Shown: piece by piece, positions 42,009 to 51,418 of the stretch | Position numbering within the stretch: the first letter of the stretch is position 1 | Layout: every line of letters begins with the position of its first letter | Assembly: GCF_964355755.1 (NCBI RefSeq) | Contig: NC_092670.1 | Location: 33,035,795-33,095,794, forward strand | Source: Antedon mediterranea | Taxonomy: Eukaryota; Echinodermata; Crinoidea; Comatulida; Antedonidae | Direction of reading: 5' to 3' | Length of the DNA: 60,000 bases | The notes under the pieces: generated by a model | What the model was told of the DNA's origin: nothing | The model's input: the letters and a program-made list of their open reading frames with translations, nothing else | Databases searched by the model: none | Program-made: the position numbers and the translations under genes

Positions 42009-42988
42009 TACAAATGATTGTAAGTCAAATAATACAAAAACTGAGATTATTAAATATGCAGACGACACTGCTCTGATTGGTTATCTGGATTCAAAAGATG
42101 ATTCAATGACAGGCTTCTTAGACAGTATTAATATTTTTCACAAATGGTGTAAAGATAATTTTTTAGATCTAAATATAAATAAAACTAAAGAGATGGTTTT
42201 TGATTTTCGGAAGAAGATAAACTACCTTCCCAAGATCAAAATCAATGGTGAGACCATTCCGGAAGTTAAAACTTACAAATATTTAGGGGTTGAAATTGAT
42301 AATAAACTTAAATTTGATGCAAATAGTAGGTGCATATACAATAAATTACAAAAACGTCTCTTCTTTCTACGCAAATTAAACTCTTTTAAGATTGACCGTA
42401 CTATTTTACAACTTTTTTATACTTCTATCTTAAATAGCGTACTTAGTTTTTGCCTAATATGTTATTATGGTAATTCACGTTTTAAAGATAGACTTTTACT
42501 TAATAAAATAGTTAAACAAGGCAGCAGAATAGTAGGCTCTGAACAAATTCAACCTGAAGTTTTATATAAGGAATTAGTAATTAAAAAATTGAAAATTATT
42601 TTAAAAGACCACGCTCATCCTCTGCACTATAAATTTAACAAAAGTCAACGTTGTGACAGACTCCTTCAAAGAAAAATTAAAACAAATAGATATGGCAATT
42701 CATTCGTACCTGCCGCTATACGATTATATGATGAATGATAATATCATTCATTATATAATCGTATAATCGTATTTTATGCGCTAGTTTTATTTTTTGTAGT
42801 ATTTTAAATCGACTTTTTAGGATTTTATATGTATATTTTGTATGGCTTTTTTTTTTTTTTTTTATCGTATTTTATATTTTATGTACTGTATCCATTTTAT
42901 ATTTGTATGTACTGTACTTTTGAAAAGGCCAACAGAGTTTCCCCATGGGGATAATAAAGTTTTAATTGAATTGAATTGAATTGAATTG
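42009..42988 (+). mobile_element. 5'-truncated non-LTR retrotransposon in the Helentron
   Basis: A plus-strand reverse-transcriptase C-terminus starts in the catalytic region IIKYADDTALIGYLDSKDDS and continues through LNINKTKEMVFDF, KTYKYLGVEIDNKLKFD, ILNSVLSFCLICYYGN and GNSFVPAAIRLYDE to a stop at 42738. The 3' UTR has TTTCCCCATGGGGATAATAAAG and an (AATTG)n tail. Helentron repeat sequence stops at CTTCTGCT on the left and resumes at CTAGTTTCTG on the right. The domain frame is intact, so the insertion is young relative to the host element. Confidence 0.85.
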
Positions 42989-43500
42989 CTAGTTTCTGTT
43001 TAAACAAAGTCTATATCGTGCCTAGCTTACCTGGATAAACCAACATAAGCCTCTCTCTCCGTCGAGAGGTAAACATTACGAAAAGAAGAACATTAATAAC
43101 ATTAATTTTTCCCCACCCCCGTCGGATAATGGATCAGTCCGCCACCAGTACGCCCTCAAGTGAGACACACCCACTTATCATCGTCATCATTTCTTTTCGT
43201 AACGTCGTTGTGTACGTACGTCTTTTTCTGAACACATTCCTGGAATTCCTGAGGAATTTGCGATAAAGACTTTTATACTGTAGACTGGAAGAGAAGAATA
43301 GAGCAAGAAAACGAAGCTAAGTGTAGTAGATCGTTATCTTGTGGTTGGATACGTTTAGAATCGTTACCCTTGGCTAGTTGCCAGGAGTTAAAATTTAGCG
43401 TTGTAAGCCGTTATCCAGTGTGTTTCACCTGGATAGAAATACTGGAAGATATTTTGTTGTTCGTTAGGCTAGTGGGTAGAAGTAGGTCTGTTAGATCACC

Positions 43501-45030
43501 ATGCCTAAGCAGGAGTGTGTTAAATGTAGGGGTCCCCACTCTACCGTGAAGTGGGACCGCCACTTGGAGTGCATACATTGCCGCACGTGTACCGAGTTGT
43601 CGCCGTGCGATGTTTGTGTCCGCTGGACACCGTCCAAGTTCAAATCGCTCCCTAAGCCTAAGGAGCGCACGGAAGCTGTACCACCTCCGGAGGTGGGTAC
43701 CGCCGATACGGCAGGCCCTCCTGCCGTCGCGCCGGAAGTTAGCCTTCCAGATATGCCTGCACCGGCTGCGGCCTCTGCGGTTCCGGGGGTGAATGAGATT
43801 TCTCCGGGGTTACTGCAAGCCATTGTTGCAGCTGTGAGAGCTCTGCCGAGGGATGAGCCTGAGGTACCCTCTCAGATTAGACTTCCTCCCCATATTCCAT
43901 ACATTGATGTTGGCCCACAGCAGACCTCGTTTTTCGATGGTTCGTCCGTCCGGCAAAGGGATTACGATAGTGACAGGACGATGGCCTCGCTCTCTGACGA
44001 TGATAGAGATAGCTTACGAGAGCAGGCCGGGCCAGGGGAGGAAGGTCTGCAGGCGCTAGTTATGCGGACGGTCCCCGCGGTGCTGTCCTTTCTCGGCGTC
44101 GATTTCACGTATCGAGAGCCTAAGCATACTCCTTCGTCTAAGCGGTTTTCCACTTTTGGCGTACGCACGCCCTTTAAGAAGGTATCTTCGTGCCCGGTTA
44201 CGCCTCTCGATCCAGAACTTGTGGAACGTGTGGAGCTGATCGCTAAGGAGTCCAAGATTCGTAGGCCTATGCCTTATAGCCTGTCATCGGCTTTTCCGGT
44301 GCCGCAGAAACAATTCGAACTGTACATCGCGGCGCCGAGCGTCCCGGAGGCAGCGAAGGAACGGGTCCGTGAGGACCAGAACCTGGACCCGTCCAGGACT
44401 AATTTTTTGAAGCCTTCGGAATCCCGGACAGAGGATGTCCTTACGTCCGTCGACAGGGCCGCACGCGAGACGCTTAGAGCCGCCTCTATGGCCGGGTACT
44501 TGCTATCCTTTCTGGCTGATCCAGAACATCCGCCTCAGGGCGATTCGGACGTGATAGCTCTACTACAGCAGATCATGGGCCTGGTTGTTGATCAACAGGC
44601 AACGATCTCATTATCTGCGGCCGCGGCCCGTCGCGTTAACGTCTTGGGTGCAACTGACATCGCACCGACCGATTTCCGTAGGTTTACTACGTCTGACTCC
44701 TTCGGGGCGCAGGACTTGTTCTTTGGCTCCTTCTCACAGAAGGAGGATAAATGGGCTCGTGAGAGGGAAGCTCGTCGGGAGACAAGAGCGCGCTTCCCGC
44801 AAAAACGCCGAGCTAGCAATTCACGCTCAAGGACAGCCGCACGACCGCCGCCTGTCCCTGCTGCTCCTCAGCAGATGCAGCCTCCCCCGCCGCCACCGGC
44901 TCAGCCTATGCAAAGTCAGGCTTCTACATCAAGACAGGCTTCACACCCCCCTCGCGGAATGCGAAATAGGGGTGGCAAAGGCGCCACCAACAGAAGTGGT
45001 CGCCGGTATTATAATGTGAAGCGCCGGTGA
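43501..45030 (+). CDS. DIRS gag-like protein
   Basis: An open frame of 509 codons, first ATG after the 5' region. The N-terminus is Cys/His-rich (MPKQECVKCRGPHSTVKW, CIHCRTC, CDVC), fitting a nucleic-acid-binding finger. The centre is acidic and Pro-rich, and the C-terminus is basic with Pro/Gln runs (PPPPPPAQPMQ) and RNRGGKGATNRSGRRYY. No conserved enzyme motif. Position upstream of RT and composition match the ORF1/gag of DIRS elements, which packages the RNA. The frame is intact. Confidence 0.8.
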   Translation: MPKQECVKCRGPHSTVKWDRHLECIHCRTCTELSPCDVCVRWTPSKFKSLPKPKERTEAVPPPEVGTADTAGPPAVAPEVSLPDMPAPAAASAVPGVNEISPGLLQAIVAAVRALPRDEPEVPSQIRLPPHIPYIDVGPQQTSFFDGSSVRQRDYDSDRTMASLSDDDRDSLREQAGPGEEGLQALVMRTVPAVLSFLGVDFTYREPKHTPSSKRFSTFGVRTPFKKVSSCPVTPLDPELVERVELIAKESKIRRPMPYSLSSAFPVPQKQFELYIAAPSVPEAAKERVREDQNLDPSRTNFLKPSESRTEDVLTSVDRAARETLRAASMAGYLLSFLADPEHPPQGDSDVIALLQQIMGLVVDQQATISLSAAAARRVNVLGATDIAPTDFRRFTTSDSFGAQDLFFGSFSQKEDKWAREREARRETRARFPQKRRASNSRSRTAARPPPVPAAPQQMQPPPPPPAQPMQSQASTSRQASHPPRGMRNRGGKGATNRSGRRYYNVKRR

Positions 45031-45070
45031 CGGCCCGGGGACGCCCGTCCCTCCAAGCGAGGGCGGGCAG

Positions 45071-45419
45071 GTGGGGGGTCGCTTGAAACGGTTTTCACGG
45101 GTTTTGGAGACCCTGACCACAGACAGATGGGTTCTCTCCACCGTGACACACGGGTATCGTATCGAATTCTCGAGCCCTCCGGTGAGCGGAGGTGCCCGGC
45201 AAACGAGGATTCCGTCAGAGCCGGAAAAGAGTCAAGCGCTCATGACGGGCCTCGAAGCACTGCTCCAGAAAGGAGCTGTGGTGCATGTTCAAAAAGAACA
45301 ACTTACGATCCCGGGACACGAATCCACCGTTTTCCTCGCCCAGAAAAAATCGGGCGATTGGCGACCCATCCTAAACCTCAAAAGTCTGAACAAGCGGTAC
45401 ATCCGGCACACTCAATTCA
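45071..45419 (+). pseudogene. DIRS reverse transcriptase, N-terminal part (interrupted)
   Basis: It reads GGRLKRFSRVLETLTTDRWV, then GYRIEF, ALMTGLEALLQKGAVVHV and STVFLAQKKSGDWRPILNLK, ending at SLNKRYIRHTQF. These are the fingers blocks of a DIRS RT (L-x-x-K-G-A, F-L-x-x-K-K-x-G-D-x-R-P-I-L-N-L-K). The next family residues F-R-M-E-T appear only at 47706, after an AT-rich insertion that begins at 45420. Confidence 0.85.
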
Positions 45420-47705
45420 CCAGGGACAAAAAGTAGTGAGCCCTCTATCGGCAGCGAATCGTTTTTGCACACGAGACAGCGTTGACAATTACCCGGAAGC
45501 AACTTTGTTTTGAAAAGTAAATCTTAGGTTTTTGCAAACTGGCCAATTGGAACTTTTGGTTTTATTTACTAATGAATAATTCATGAAAACCTTTGACAAG
45601 GCATCTACGAACCACGTGATATTGTTTTTTAATCGACGAACCCATTATATTTTTATGAAACAAGGGTGAATTACACCGATGTTTTTTAAACAATTTTAGG
45701 CTATTCGAATGTTAAAATTTCGTCTAATTTGTTGAGGCTGTAATAAAACAACGCAATTTTTTGAGAAGGTGGGTTTTATAGTTTCTGAATATTTGATTTT
45801 TCAATAGTAGTTAATAAAAAAATCTCGTTGGGGTTATTTTTTATTTTTTTTTAATGGCTGCTTAAACATGTGCCTTCTTGGGTATTTCACTATCGAAAAT
45901 GGAACATATGGTATGTAGCTAAAATCATTTTTTACGCCATAAGATAAAAAATGTGGTTTTGTAAATTAATAAGGGCAACATATAATATATAGGAAAGCTG
46001 TTTTAAATCATAAAACTCTACAAAGCCTCTTTGTTTTATTTATAAATCAATATAGTCTAGGCCTAGTAGTACAGTAGGAGAGCCAGGCTTTAGCCTATAA
46101 TAGTGGGGTAGCGCGTGCATTATTGGCGCGTGTTCATTGTCAGGCGCGCGTTGTTTATAGGCCTAAGAAAATAAGAATAAATATACAAATATAATTAAAT
46201 GATTATTATTAATTGAATGTTGTTGTTTTTTTTACAGACCACAGAAGATTGTTCTACATACTTCAATACAAATAGCATTAAATCAACAACAATTTCTTAT
46301 GAGTCATATTAATTTACTTCTGGCATATAATGTGAAAAAGCACTATTAATACTGTAATTATGGATGTATTGCCAAAAAGACATTTATTTTGTAAAAACTT
46401 TAACTTATCCTAATTTACTTATTTAAAGGTTCAAGTGGCAGTTTGTTGTTGTGCAGTAGTTTAATAAAGTTTAAATGTACATTTCAAATTGGCAAATAAA
46501 TAATGGTAATAGGCCTACTACAGTAATAGTAAATCTTTTGAAGATTAGGCTTAGTACAAATGTTAGCTAAGTTGACGTAGAAAACTTGTCTGATTTTTAA
46601 GGTGAAATTTGTGATAATATTAAAAGTTAAAATGTTAATTGGTGTGTATTTGTATTTCATTTATTGCTCCATTATTATAATATAAAGCAGGGAACTGCGA
46701 AATTTCATTTTAGCTCCGATAAAAAGTAAACATTTTCAGCATATACTTAAATCAATCATATGTTAGTGACAGGTGACATTAACAGATTTATTATGAGATT
46801 ACTAGTAAGCCTACTAGTAGATTTAGCTCTATTCATAAAAATATGACATTATATACTGTACATTAATTAATTAGCCTAGGCCTAACTAATTGACTGATTT
46901 TTCAGTAATTTACCAAGTCAGCCGTTCAGGCATGCAGACAGTCCCCACTTCACACTAATCTTCATAATTTTAAGAAAAATGAAAGTTGAGCACTTTATTT
47001 TAAAATTTATAAGCCCATATTATAAGATTCTGCATCATCCACTTAACAAGAACTAAAATTGAGAGCACAGTGATGGAGCGCATCTTCCGTCGTTCTCGTC
47101 GCCTAAGGAAACGAGTATTCCAGCCCTGCCGCGTCTTCCTAGGCCTACGCGCACCGCACTTTCGCTCAAAATACACTATCTTCAACTCCTTATAGAATTT
47201 GTTTGAAAAATAACCCCAAGCTTATATTTGGAAATCTTTGAAAATGCATATAAGACTATATTATAGCGTTTTCAGAATTTCATTTAAAAATTGCAAATTA
47301 ATGTTAGCTATTTTAACAAATTAGTTAGTTTTCACTTTTTTGTTTTCGCCGTATGACTCGCTTTGTTTACGTTTACACTTGGCTTAGACGTTTATCTTAG
47401 AATTCGAATAAATTAATCCATAATCAACTAAAATTGCTATTGTTGTGGTTTTTGTTTAATATAAATGTTCTTTATAAACAGAAATAAATCAAACAACAAT
47501 ATAATTTAATATAAACCCGTTAAAAGGGAAATTTAGACAGCCTATAAAACACGGAAGTCAGAACTCGCGTCGCTCGAAATGCTCGGTAACTTTCTATTTA
47601 TAGCCAATCGAAAAAGGCTCCGGCTAACTTAAACAATGAAAACGGCTCTTGGAACACTTAATGTCCCATTTTCGCTGTTTGACGTGGATGTGCCGGCCCC
47701 GCAGG
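45420..47705. mobile_element. 2.3-kb AT-rich insertion splitting the DIRS RT
   Basis: TTCA occurs on both sides (45416-45419 and 47706-47709). Removing the insert plus one TTCA joins H-T-Q-F to R-M-E-T in frame, as the family requires. The insert is far more AT-rich than the DIRS and contains no recognisable protein. The first bases share CAAAAAGTAGTGAGCCCTC with 52675-52693. Its right end has GACGTGGATGT, also present next to 52675. A 4-bp duplication without clear terminal inverted repeats leaves the class open. Confidence 0.7.
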
Positions 47706-49343
47706 TTCAGGATGGAGACTGTCTCATCTATCCTGTTGGGGCTAAGACGAGGGGACTGGGCAGCCACAATAGACTTGAAAGACGCGTACTTTCACGTGCC
47801 TATTGCGCAAGAACACCAGAGTTGGCTGCGCTTCCGCATTCACGATCAGGTATACCAATTCGTAGCTCTGCCGTTCGGCCTCTCAACGGCCCCACGAGTG
47901 TTTACTCGTCTAGTGAGAACCCTGGCGGCGTTCTTTCATCAACACGGCATCAGAGTTTTCATGTACTTAGACGATTGGTTGATCGTGGCCCAGTCCAGGG
48001 ACCAGCTGCTGAGCAGCTTATCTTTTGTCCGCCTCGTGACGGAACAAGCAGGGTTCATAATAAACGAGGAGAAGTCATGTCTTCTCCCTTCTCAGAACCC
48101 TCTGTATCTCGGAGCCCAAATAAATTTGGTTACGGGCCGTGCGTGCCCATCCATCGAGCGTGTGGCCAAGGCAAGAACTGCAGTGCTACATCTTATCAAT
48201 GCTCAGGCTCCGACGGCGTACGACTGGCTACGCACCTTGGGGTCACTGGCCAGCTTCGTCGCCCTCGTTCCGTTCTGCCGGTTAAGGATGCGGCCTCTAC
48301 ATCTGCACCTTCTGGCAGCATACCGCCCAAGATCAGACTCTCTACACAAAGTGGTTCCAACGAATGCGTTCATTATCTCGCATCTCGAATGGTGGCTCGT
48401 GGAAGACAGGTTACTTGTGGGCACACCTATACAAAGGTCAATTCCGGATGTCCGTGTGGAAACGGACGCATCCGAAGTAGGCTGGGGCGGTCACATACCG
48501 TCTCCGGACATTCGCGTCTCCGGCCTCTGGTCGCCCGAGGAGACGCGCGTCCACATCAACCTGCTCGAACTTTGGGCAGTCGAGCGCTCGTTGGAGGCTC
48601 TTCTTCCCCATCTGGCGAATCGCCATGTTCTCGTCAATTCCGACAACACAACCGTCGTGGCATACATAAACAGGCAAGGGGGTACACGGTCCCCCACGCT
48701 ATGTTGCCACACGTGGACGTTGCTAATGTGGTGTGTAAGACACAACATCCAACTGTCAGCGGCCCACATTGCGGGTCGTCTGAACATAGTGGCGGACGCA
48801 CTGTCCCGTCCACTTCTACGTCCTACGGAATGGCGTCTCCTTCCAATAATCGCCACCCAAATCTTCAACCACTTTGGGCGGCCCCATGTAGATCTGTTTG
48901 CGACGTCAGGCAACACGCAGCTCCCGACGTTCTGCAGTCGATATCGGGATGCACATGCGTGGGCGGTGGATGCCCTGTCCATACCATGGGACAACCTTTG
49001 GGCATATGCCTTTCCACCGATTTCAATACTGCCACTGGTCCTGACGCACATTCAGCGCCATCAATGCCGAGTCCTACTAATAGCGCCGTATTGGCCCAGG
49101 CAGCCGTGGTTTCCACTGCTTCTAGGCCTTCTGTACGATCAGCCGTTACGTCTTCCGATTCGGAACGACTTGCTGACGCAGGGCCGAGCTCGGTTTGCTC
49201 TACCGAACCTCATATCCCTCGACCTGACTGTATGGCCATTGTCAGGGATCGTTTCAGAGACTCAGGCATTCCAGATGGTCCGGCCGCCCTCGCGGCGAAA
49301 TCCCGACGGGAATCCACTCTTGCTGTCTACAATAGCCGATTAA
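47706..49343 (+). CDS. DIRS reverse transcriptase / RNase H, C-terminal part
   Basis: It runs FRMETVSSILLGLRRGDW, IDLKDAYFHVPIAQEHQSWL, FVALPFGLSTAPRVFT, VFMYLDDWLIVA (catalytic Y-x-D-D), then the RNase H blocks VETDASEVGWGGHIP, LLELWAVERSLEAL, VNSDNTTVVAYINRQGG and AHIAGRLNIVADALSR. The methyltransferase-like tail typical of DIRS follows (HVDLFATSGNTQLPTFCSRY, DALSIPWDNLWAYAFPP, APYWPRQPWFPLL). The frame is open to its stop, so only the upstream insertion inactivates it. Confidence 0.93.
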   Translation, partial: FRMETVSSILLGLRRGDWAATIDLKDAYFHVPIAQEHQSWLRFRIHDQVYQFVALPFGLSTAPRVFTRLVRTLAAFFHQHGIRVFMYLDDWLIVAQSRDQLLSSLSFVRLVTEQAGFIINEEKSCLLPSQNPLYLGAQINLVTGRACPSIERVAKARTAVLHLINAQAPTAYDWLRTLGSLASFVALVPFCRLRMRPLHLHLLAAYRPRSDSLHKVVPTNAFIISHLEWWLVEDRLLVGTPIQRSIPDVRVETDASEVGWGGHIPSPDIRVSGLWSPEETRVHINLLELWAVERSLEALLPHLANRHVLVNSDNTTVVAYINRQGGTRSPTLCCHTWTLLMWCVRHNIQLSAAHIAGRLNIVADALSRPLLRPTEWRLLPIIATQIFNHFGRPHVDLFATSGNTQLPTFCSRYRDAHAWAVDALSIPWDNLWAYAFPPISILPLVLTHIQRHQCRVLLIAPYWPRQPWFPLLLGLLYDQPLRLPIRNDLLTQGRARFALPNLISLDLTVWPLSGIVSETQAFQMVRPPSRRNPDGNPLLLSTIAD

Positions 49344-50260
49344 AACACTTTTTCGAATGGTGCAAGCGCCAGAAGACCGACCCTATGAAAGTGACTTTGG
49401 GCCAGGTCTGCGCTTTCCTACATTACCTGTTTGAGTCAGGTCTGCAGGTTCGCACCGTATCCGGCTATCGGTCTGCCTTGGCTGCAGTAATTCCGAATTT
49501 TAAAGACGGCTCGACCATCTCTTCATCCCCTGCAATTTCCAGTTTGCTTCGCGGGATGTTTCGAGAACGGCCTCCTACTAAGGCCCTGATTCCACGTTGG
49601 GACGTCAATGTCGTCCTAGCCGCTCTTATGCGTCCACCCTTCGAGCCCCTGAGTAGGGCATCACTTTACAACCTGACTCTCAAAACTGCCTTTTTGATTG
49701 CACTAGCCTCGTGCAAGCGCAGAGGTGAACTGCATGCTCTTTCTCTGGAGCCAGGGCACATCAGGTTTGAACGGGGTGGCGCGCGGTTGGTTTTTAGAAA
49801 AGATTTCCTTGCAAAATCTCAGACATTGAACTTCTCGCCGCCGACTGTGTTTATTCCCACCATTGCTGCATATTCAGGGGTTGAGGAAGACAGACTTTGG
49901 TGCCCGGTGCGGGCACTAAAGTTTTACATCAAACGCACAGAGTCCATTCGGGTCTCAGCGTCACATCTGTTCATATCGACAGTTGCACCCTTCCGACCGG
50001 CTGCTCGGTCGACGCTGGCAAACTGGGTCGTGGCAGCCATCCGGGCTGGTTACGACTCCACAAATACGCCTCCTCCGGCACATATGCACCAAGTGCGTGG
50101 CATAGCCGCTTCATGGGCGCTGTTTGCTGGGGTGCCCCTTCCAGACATCCTGCAAGCGGCATGGTGGCGATCACAGTCCACCTTCACATCCCACTACCTG
50201 TCGGATACCTCCGCAAACCAGTCTACGGTGGCAGCTTCAATCTTGAAGCCCAGACACTAG
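49232..50260 (+). CDS. DIRS tyrosine recombinase
   Basis: The ATG at 49232 opens in a different frame and overlaps the end of the RT/RNase H frame by about 110 bp, as usual in DIRS. After an N-terminal SAM-like part (STLAVYNSRLKHFFEWC, RTVSGYRSALAAVI) the catalytic core has R in ASCKRRGELHAL, H-x-x-R in MHQVRGIAASWA, W/H in QAAWWRSQSTFTSHYL and Tyr in H-Y-L-S-D. All catalytic positions are present. The enzyme inserts the circular DNA copy by site-specific strand exchange, giving no ordinary target duplication. Intact and potentially functional. Confidence 0.92.
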   Translation: MAIVRDRFRDSGIPDGPAALAAKSRRESTLAVYNSRLKHFFEWCKRQKTDPMKVTLGQVCAFLHYLFESGLQVRTVSGYRSALAAVIPNFKDGSTISSSPAISSLLRGMFRERPPTKALIPRWDVNVVLAALMRPPFEPLSRASLYNLTLKTAFLIALASCKRRGELHALSLEPGHIRFERGGARLVFRKDFLAKSQTLNFSPPTVFIPTIAAYSGVEEDRLWCPVRALKFYIKRTESIRVSASHLFISTVAPFRPAARSTLANWVVAAIRAGYDSTNTPPPAHMHQVRGIAASWALFAGVPLPDILQAAWWRSQSTFTSHYLSDTSANQSTVAASILKPRH

Positions 50261-50325
50261 GTATGTATGACAATGTTTACCTTGCCTCCCGCCTCCGACT
50301 AGACTCTAGTCCGGTGCTACACTGG

Positions 50326-50412
50326 CTTATGTTGGTTTATCCAGGTAAGCTAGGCACGATATAGACTACACAAACCAACAGTGGTGTTGGTAGTCTATGA
50401 GTGCCGCTTACC
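50326..50412. repeat. DIRS internal complementary region
   Basis: The first half (GGCTTATGTTGG...GCACGATATAG) is the complement of the left outer end (43011-43050). The second half (ACACAAACCAACAGTGG...GTGCCGC) is the complement of the right outer end (50625-50664). They meet at TATAGACTACAC, the complement of the expected circle junction. Confidence 0.9.
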
Positions 50413-50664
50413 TGGATAAACGCCCTCCCTACCGTCCCCTCAGGCAGGTGGTCTTGAGAAATGATGACGATGATAAGTGGGTGTGTCTCACTTGAGGGCG
50501 TACTGGTGGCGGACTGATCCATTATCCGACGGGGGTGGGGAAAAATTAATGTTATTAATGTTCTTCTTTTCGTAATGTTTACCTCTCGACGGAGAGAGAG
50601 GCTTATGTTGGTTTATCCAGGTAAGCGGCACTCATAGACTACCAACACCACTGTTGGTTTGTGT

Positions 50665-50914
50665 AGTTTCATTCTTCTGTCTCTCAGATTCTCTTTGCTT
50701 ATGTTTTTTTCTGCTAGTTTCTGTTTAAACAAAGTTTCATTCTTCTGACTCTTTGAAACTCTTTTACTTTGCTTTTCCTTTGATCTTTTTTGCCGAAAGG
50801 ATTGTTCATTTTTTTGCCTCTCTGATTTTCTCTGGTTTTGTTTTACTGCTGCAGATTTCTGTTTGTACAGACTTTCATTTTCATGTCTTTTTGCTTCACG
50901 ATAGTTTTTCTTAT
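50665..50914 (-). pseudogene. Helentron 23-residue charged repeats, upstream part
   Basis: Continuation of the repeat tract of 41350-42008 on the other side of the DIRS: RHENESLYKQKSAAVKQNQ, ERQKNEQSFRQKRSKEKQ, SKRVSKSQKNETLFKQ. Units here are more diverged than downstream. A base lost in a run of A near 50705 shifts the frame. Confidence 0.8.
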
Positions 50915-51418
50915 TTATTTGTACTTTTTTTTTCTCCTTGACATTGATTCACTTTTCAATTTCTCAAGATCATAATGGTTTCTGCATGTGGATTTTTGTT
51001 GCAAATGTCTAATGATTCTTTTAAATGCTCTGTTGCAGCCAATGCACTTTTCCAAATTTTCTTTGGTTGTGAGTTTGTTAGATAAGTCATCACTTTGAAT
51101 TCTTTGTCCTAGGTTCACAGAGCAGGCCTTCATAAAGATTCTTGTTCCATGAATATCAGTATATGCGCCCAAGCCATTCCTTGGCTGTTTTTGGAGTTTG
51201 GATTCAGAAGAGTTTGCAGCTGATGAATTCTGTTCTGAGTTTTCAGACGAAATGCTGATTGTTTCTGTGGAAGATGAAAGTTTTGTCTGTTCATCAACTC
51301 TTGAGCCAAGTTGAATGAAGCAGCTTTTCACATTGTGACTGTAGATTCTTGTTTCAAAGTCATCTGAAAATTGACCAATATAATTTTTAGACTTGTTATC
51401 AGATATTAAGGTGGATAT
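50915..51418 (-). pseudogene. Helentron linker with CCHC-like finger
   Basis: A Ser-rich linker (SSSTETISISSENSEQNSSA) precedes NLEKCIGCNRAFKRIIRHLQ and then QKSTCRNHYDLEKLK, a C-x-x-C-x(n)-H-x5-C pattern. Such a single finger occurs upstream of Rep in related Helitron proteins. Poly-A length changes at both ends (about 51418 and 50928) shift the frame into its neighbours. Confidence 0.75.

Larger units (their letters stand above)
43011..50664 (+). mobile_element. DIRS-like tyrosine-recombinase retrotransposon
   Basis: A complete element flanked by AGT at 43008-43010 and 50665-50667. The ends are inverted repeats of about 170 bp (43026-43197 and 50455-50625). A third region at 50326-50412 is complementary to both outer ends, as in DIRS elements, where it guides formation of a circle. 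ORFs: gag-like (43501-45030), RT/RNase H (split) and tyrosine recombinase. GC content is clearly higher than around it. It is inserted in a 69-bp repeat of the Helentron; removing it rejoins the repeat exactly. Confidence 0.93.

Noticed and set aside
43491-45141. Minus-strand and out-of-frame plus-strand frames over the gag region
   Set aside because: GC-rich shadow frames; the plus-strand frame 43501-45030 has the Cys fingers and correct position.
47000-47185. Basic 61-codon minus frame inside the DIRS insertion
   Set aside because: No domain, no neighbours, and composition explained by a short GC-rich patch.
45071-47709. The DIRS RT gap as a spliced GT-AG intron
   Set aside because: GTAGTG...CAG would keep the frame but leaves extra residues not expected in the family; TTCA duplication with exact motif restoration fits an insertion better.
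47636-49231. Long open frame overlapping the RT/RNase H frame upstream of the recombinase
   Set aside because: Only the part after about 49232 encodes the recombinase; the rest is a shadow of the GC-rich RT frame.
43011-50664. LTR retrotransposon or retrovirus-like element
   Set aside because: No protease, no DDE integrase and no direct LTRs; inverted ends, internal complementary region and tyrosine recombinase identify DIRS.
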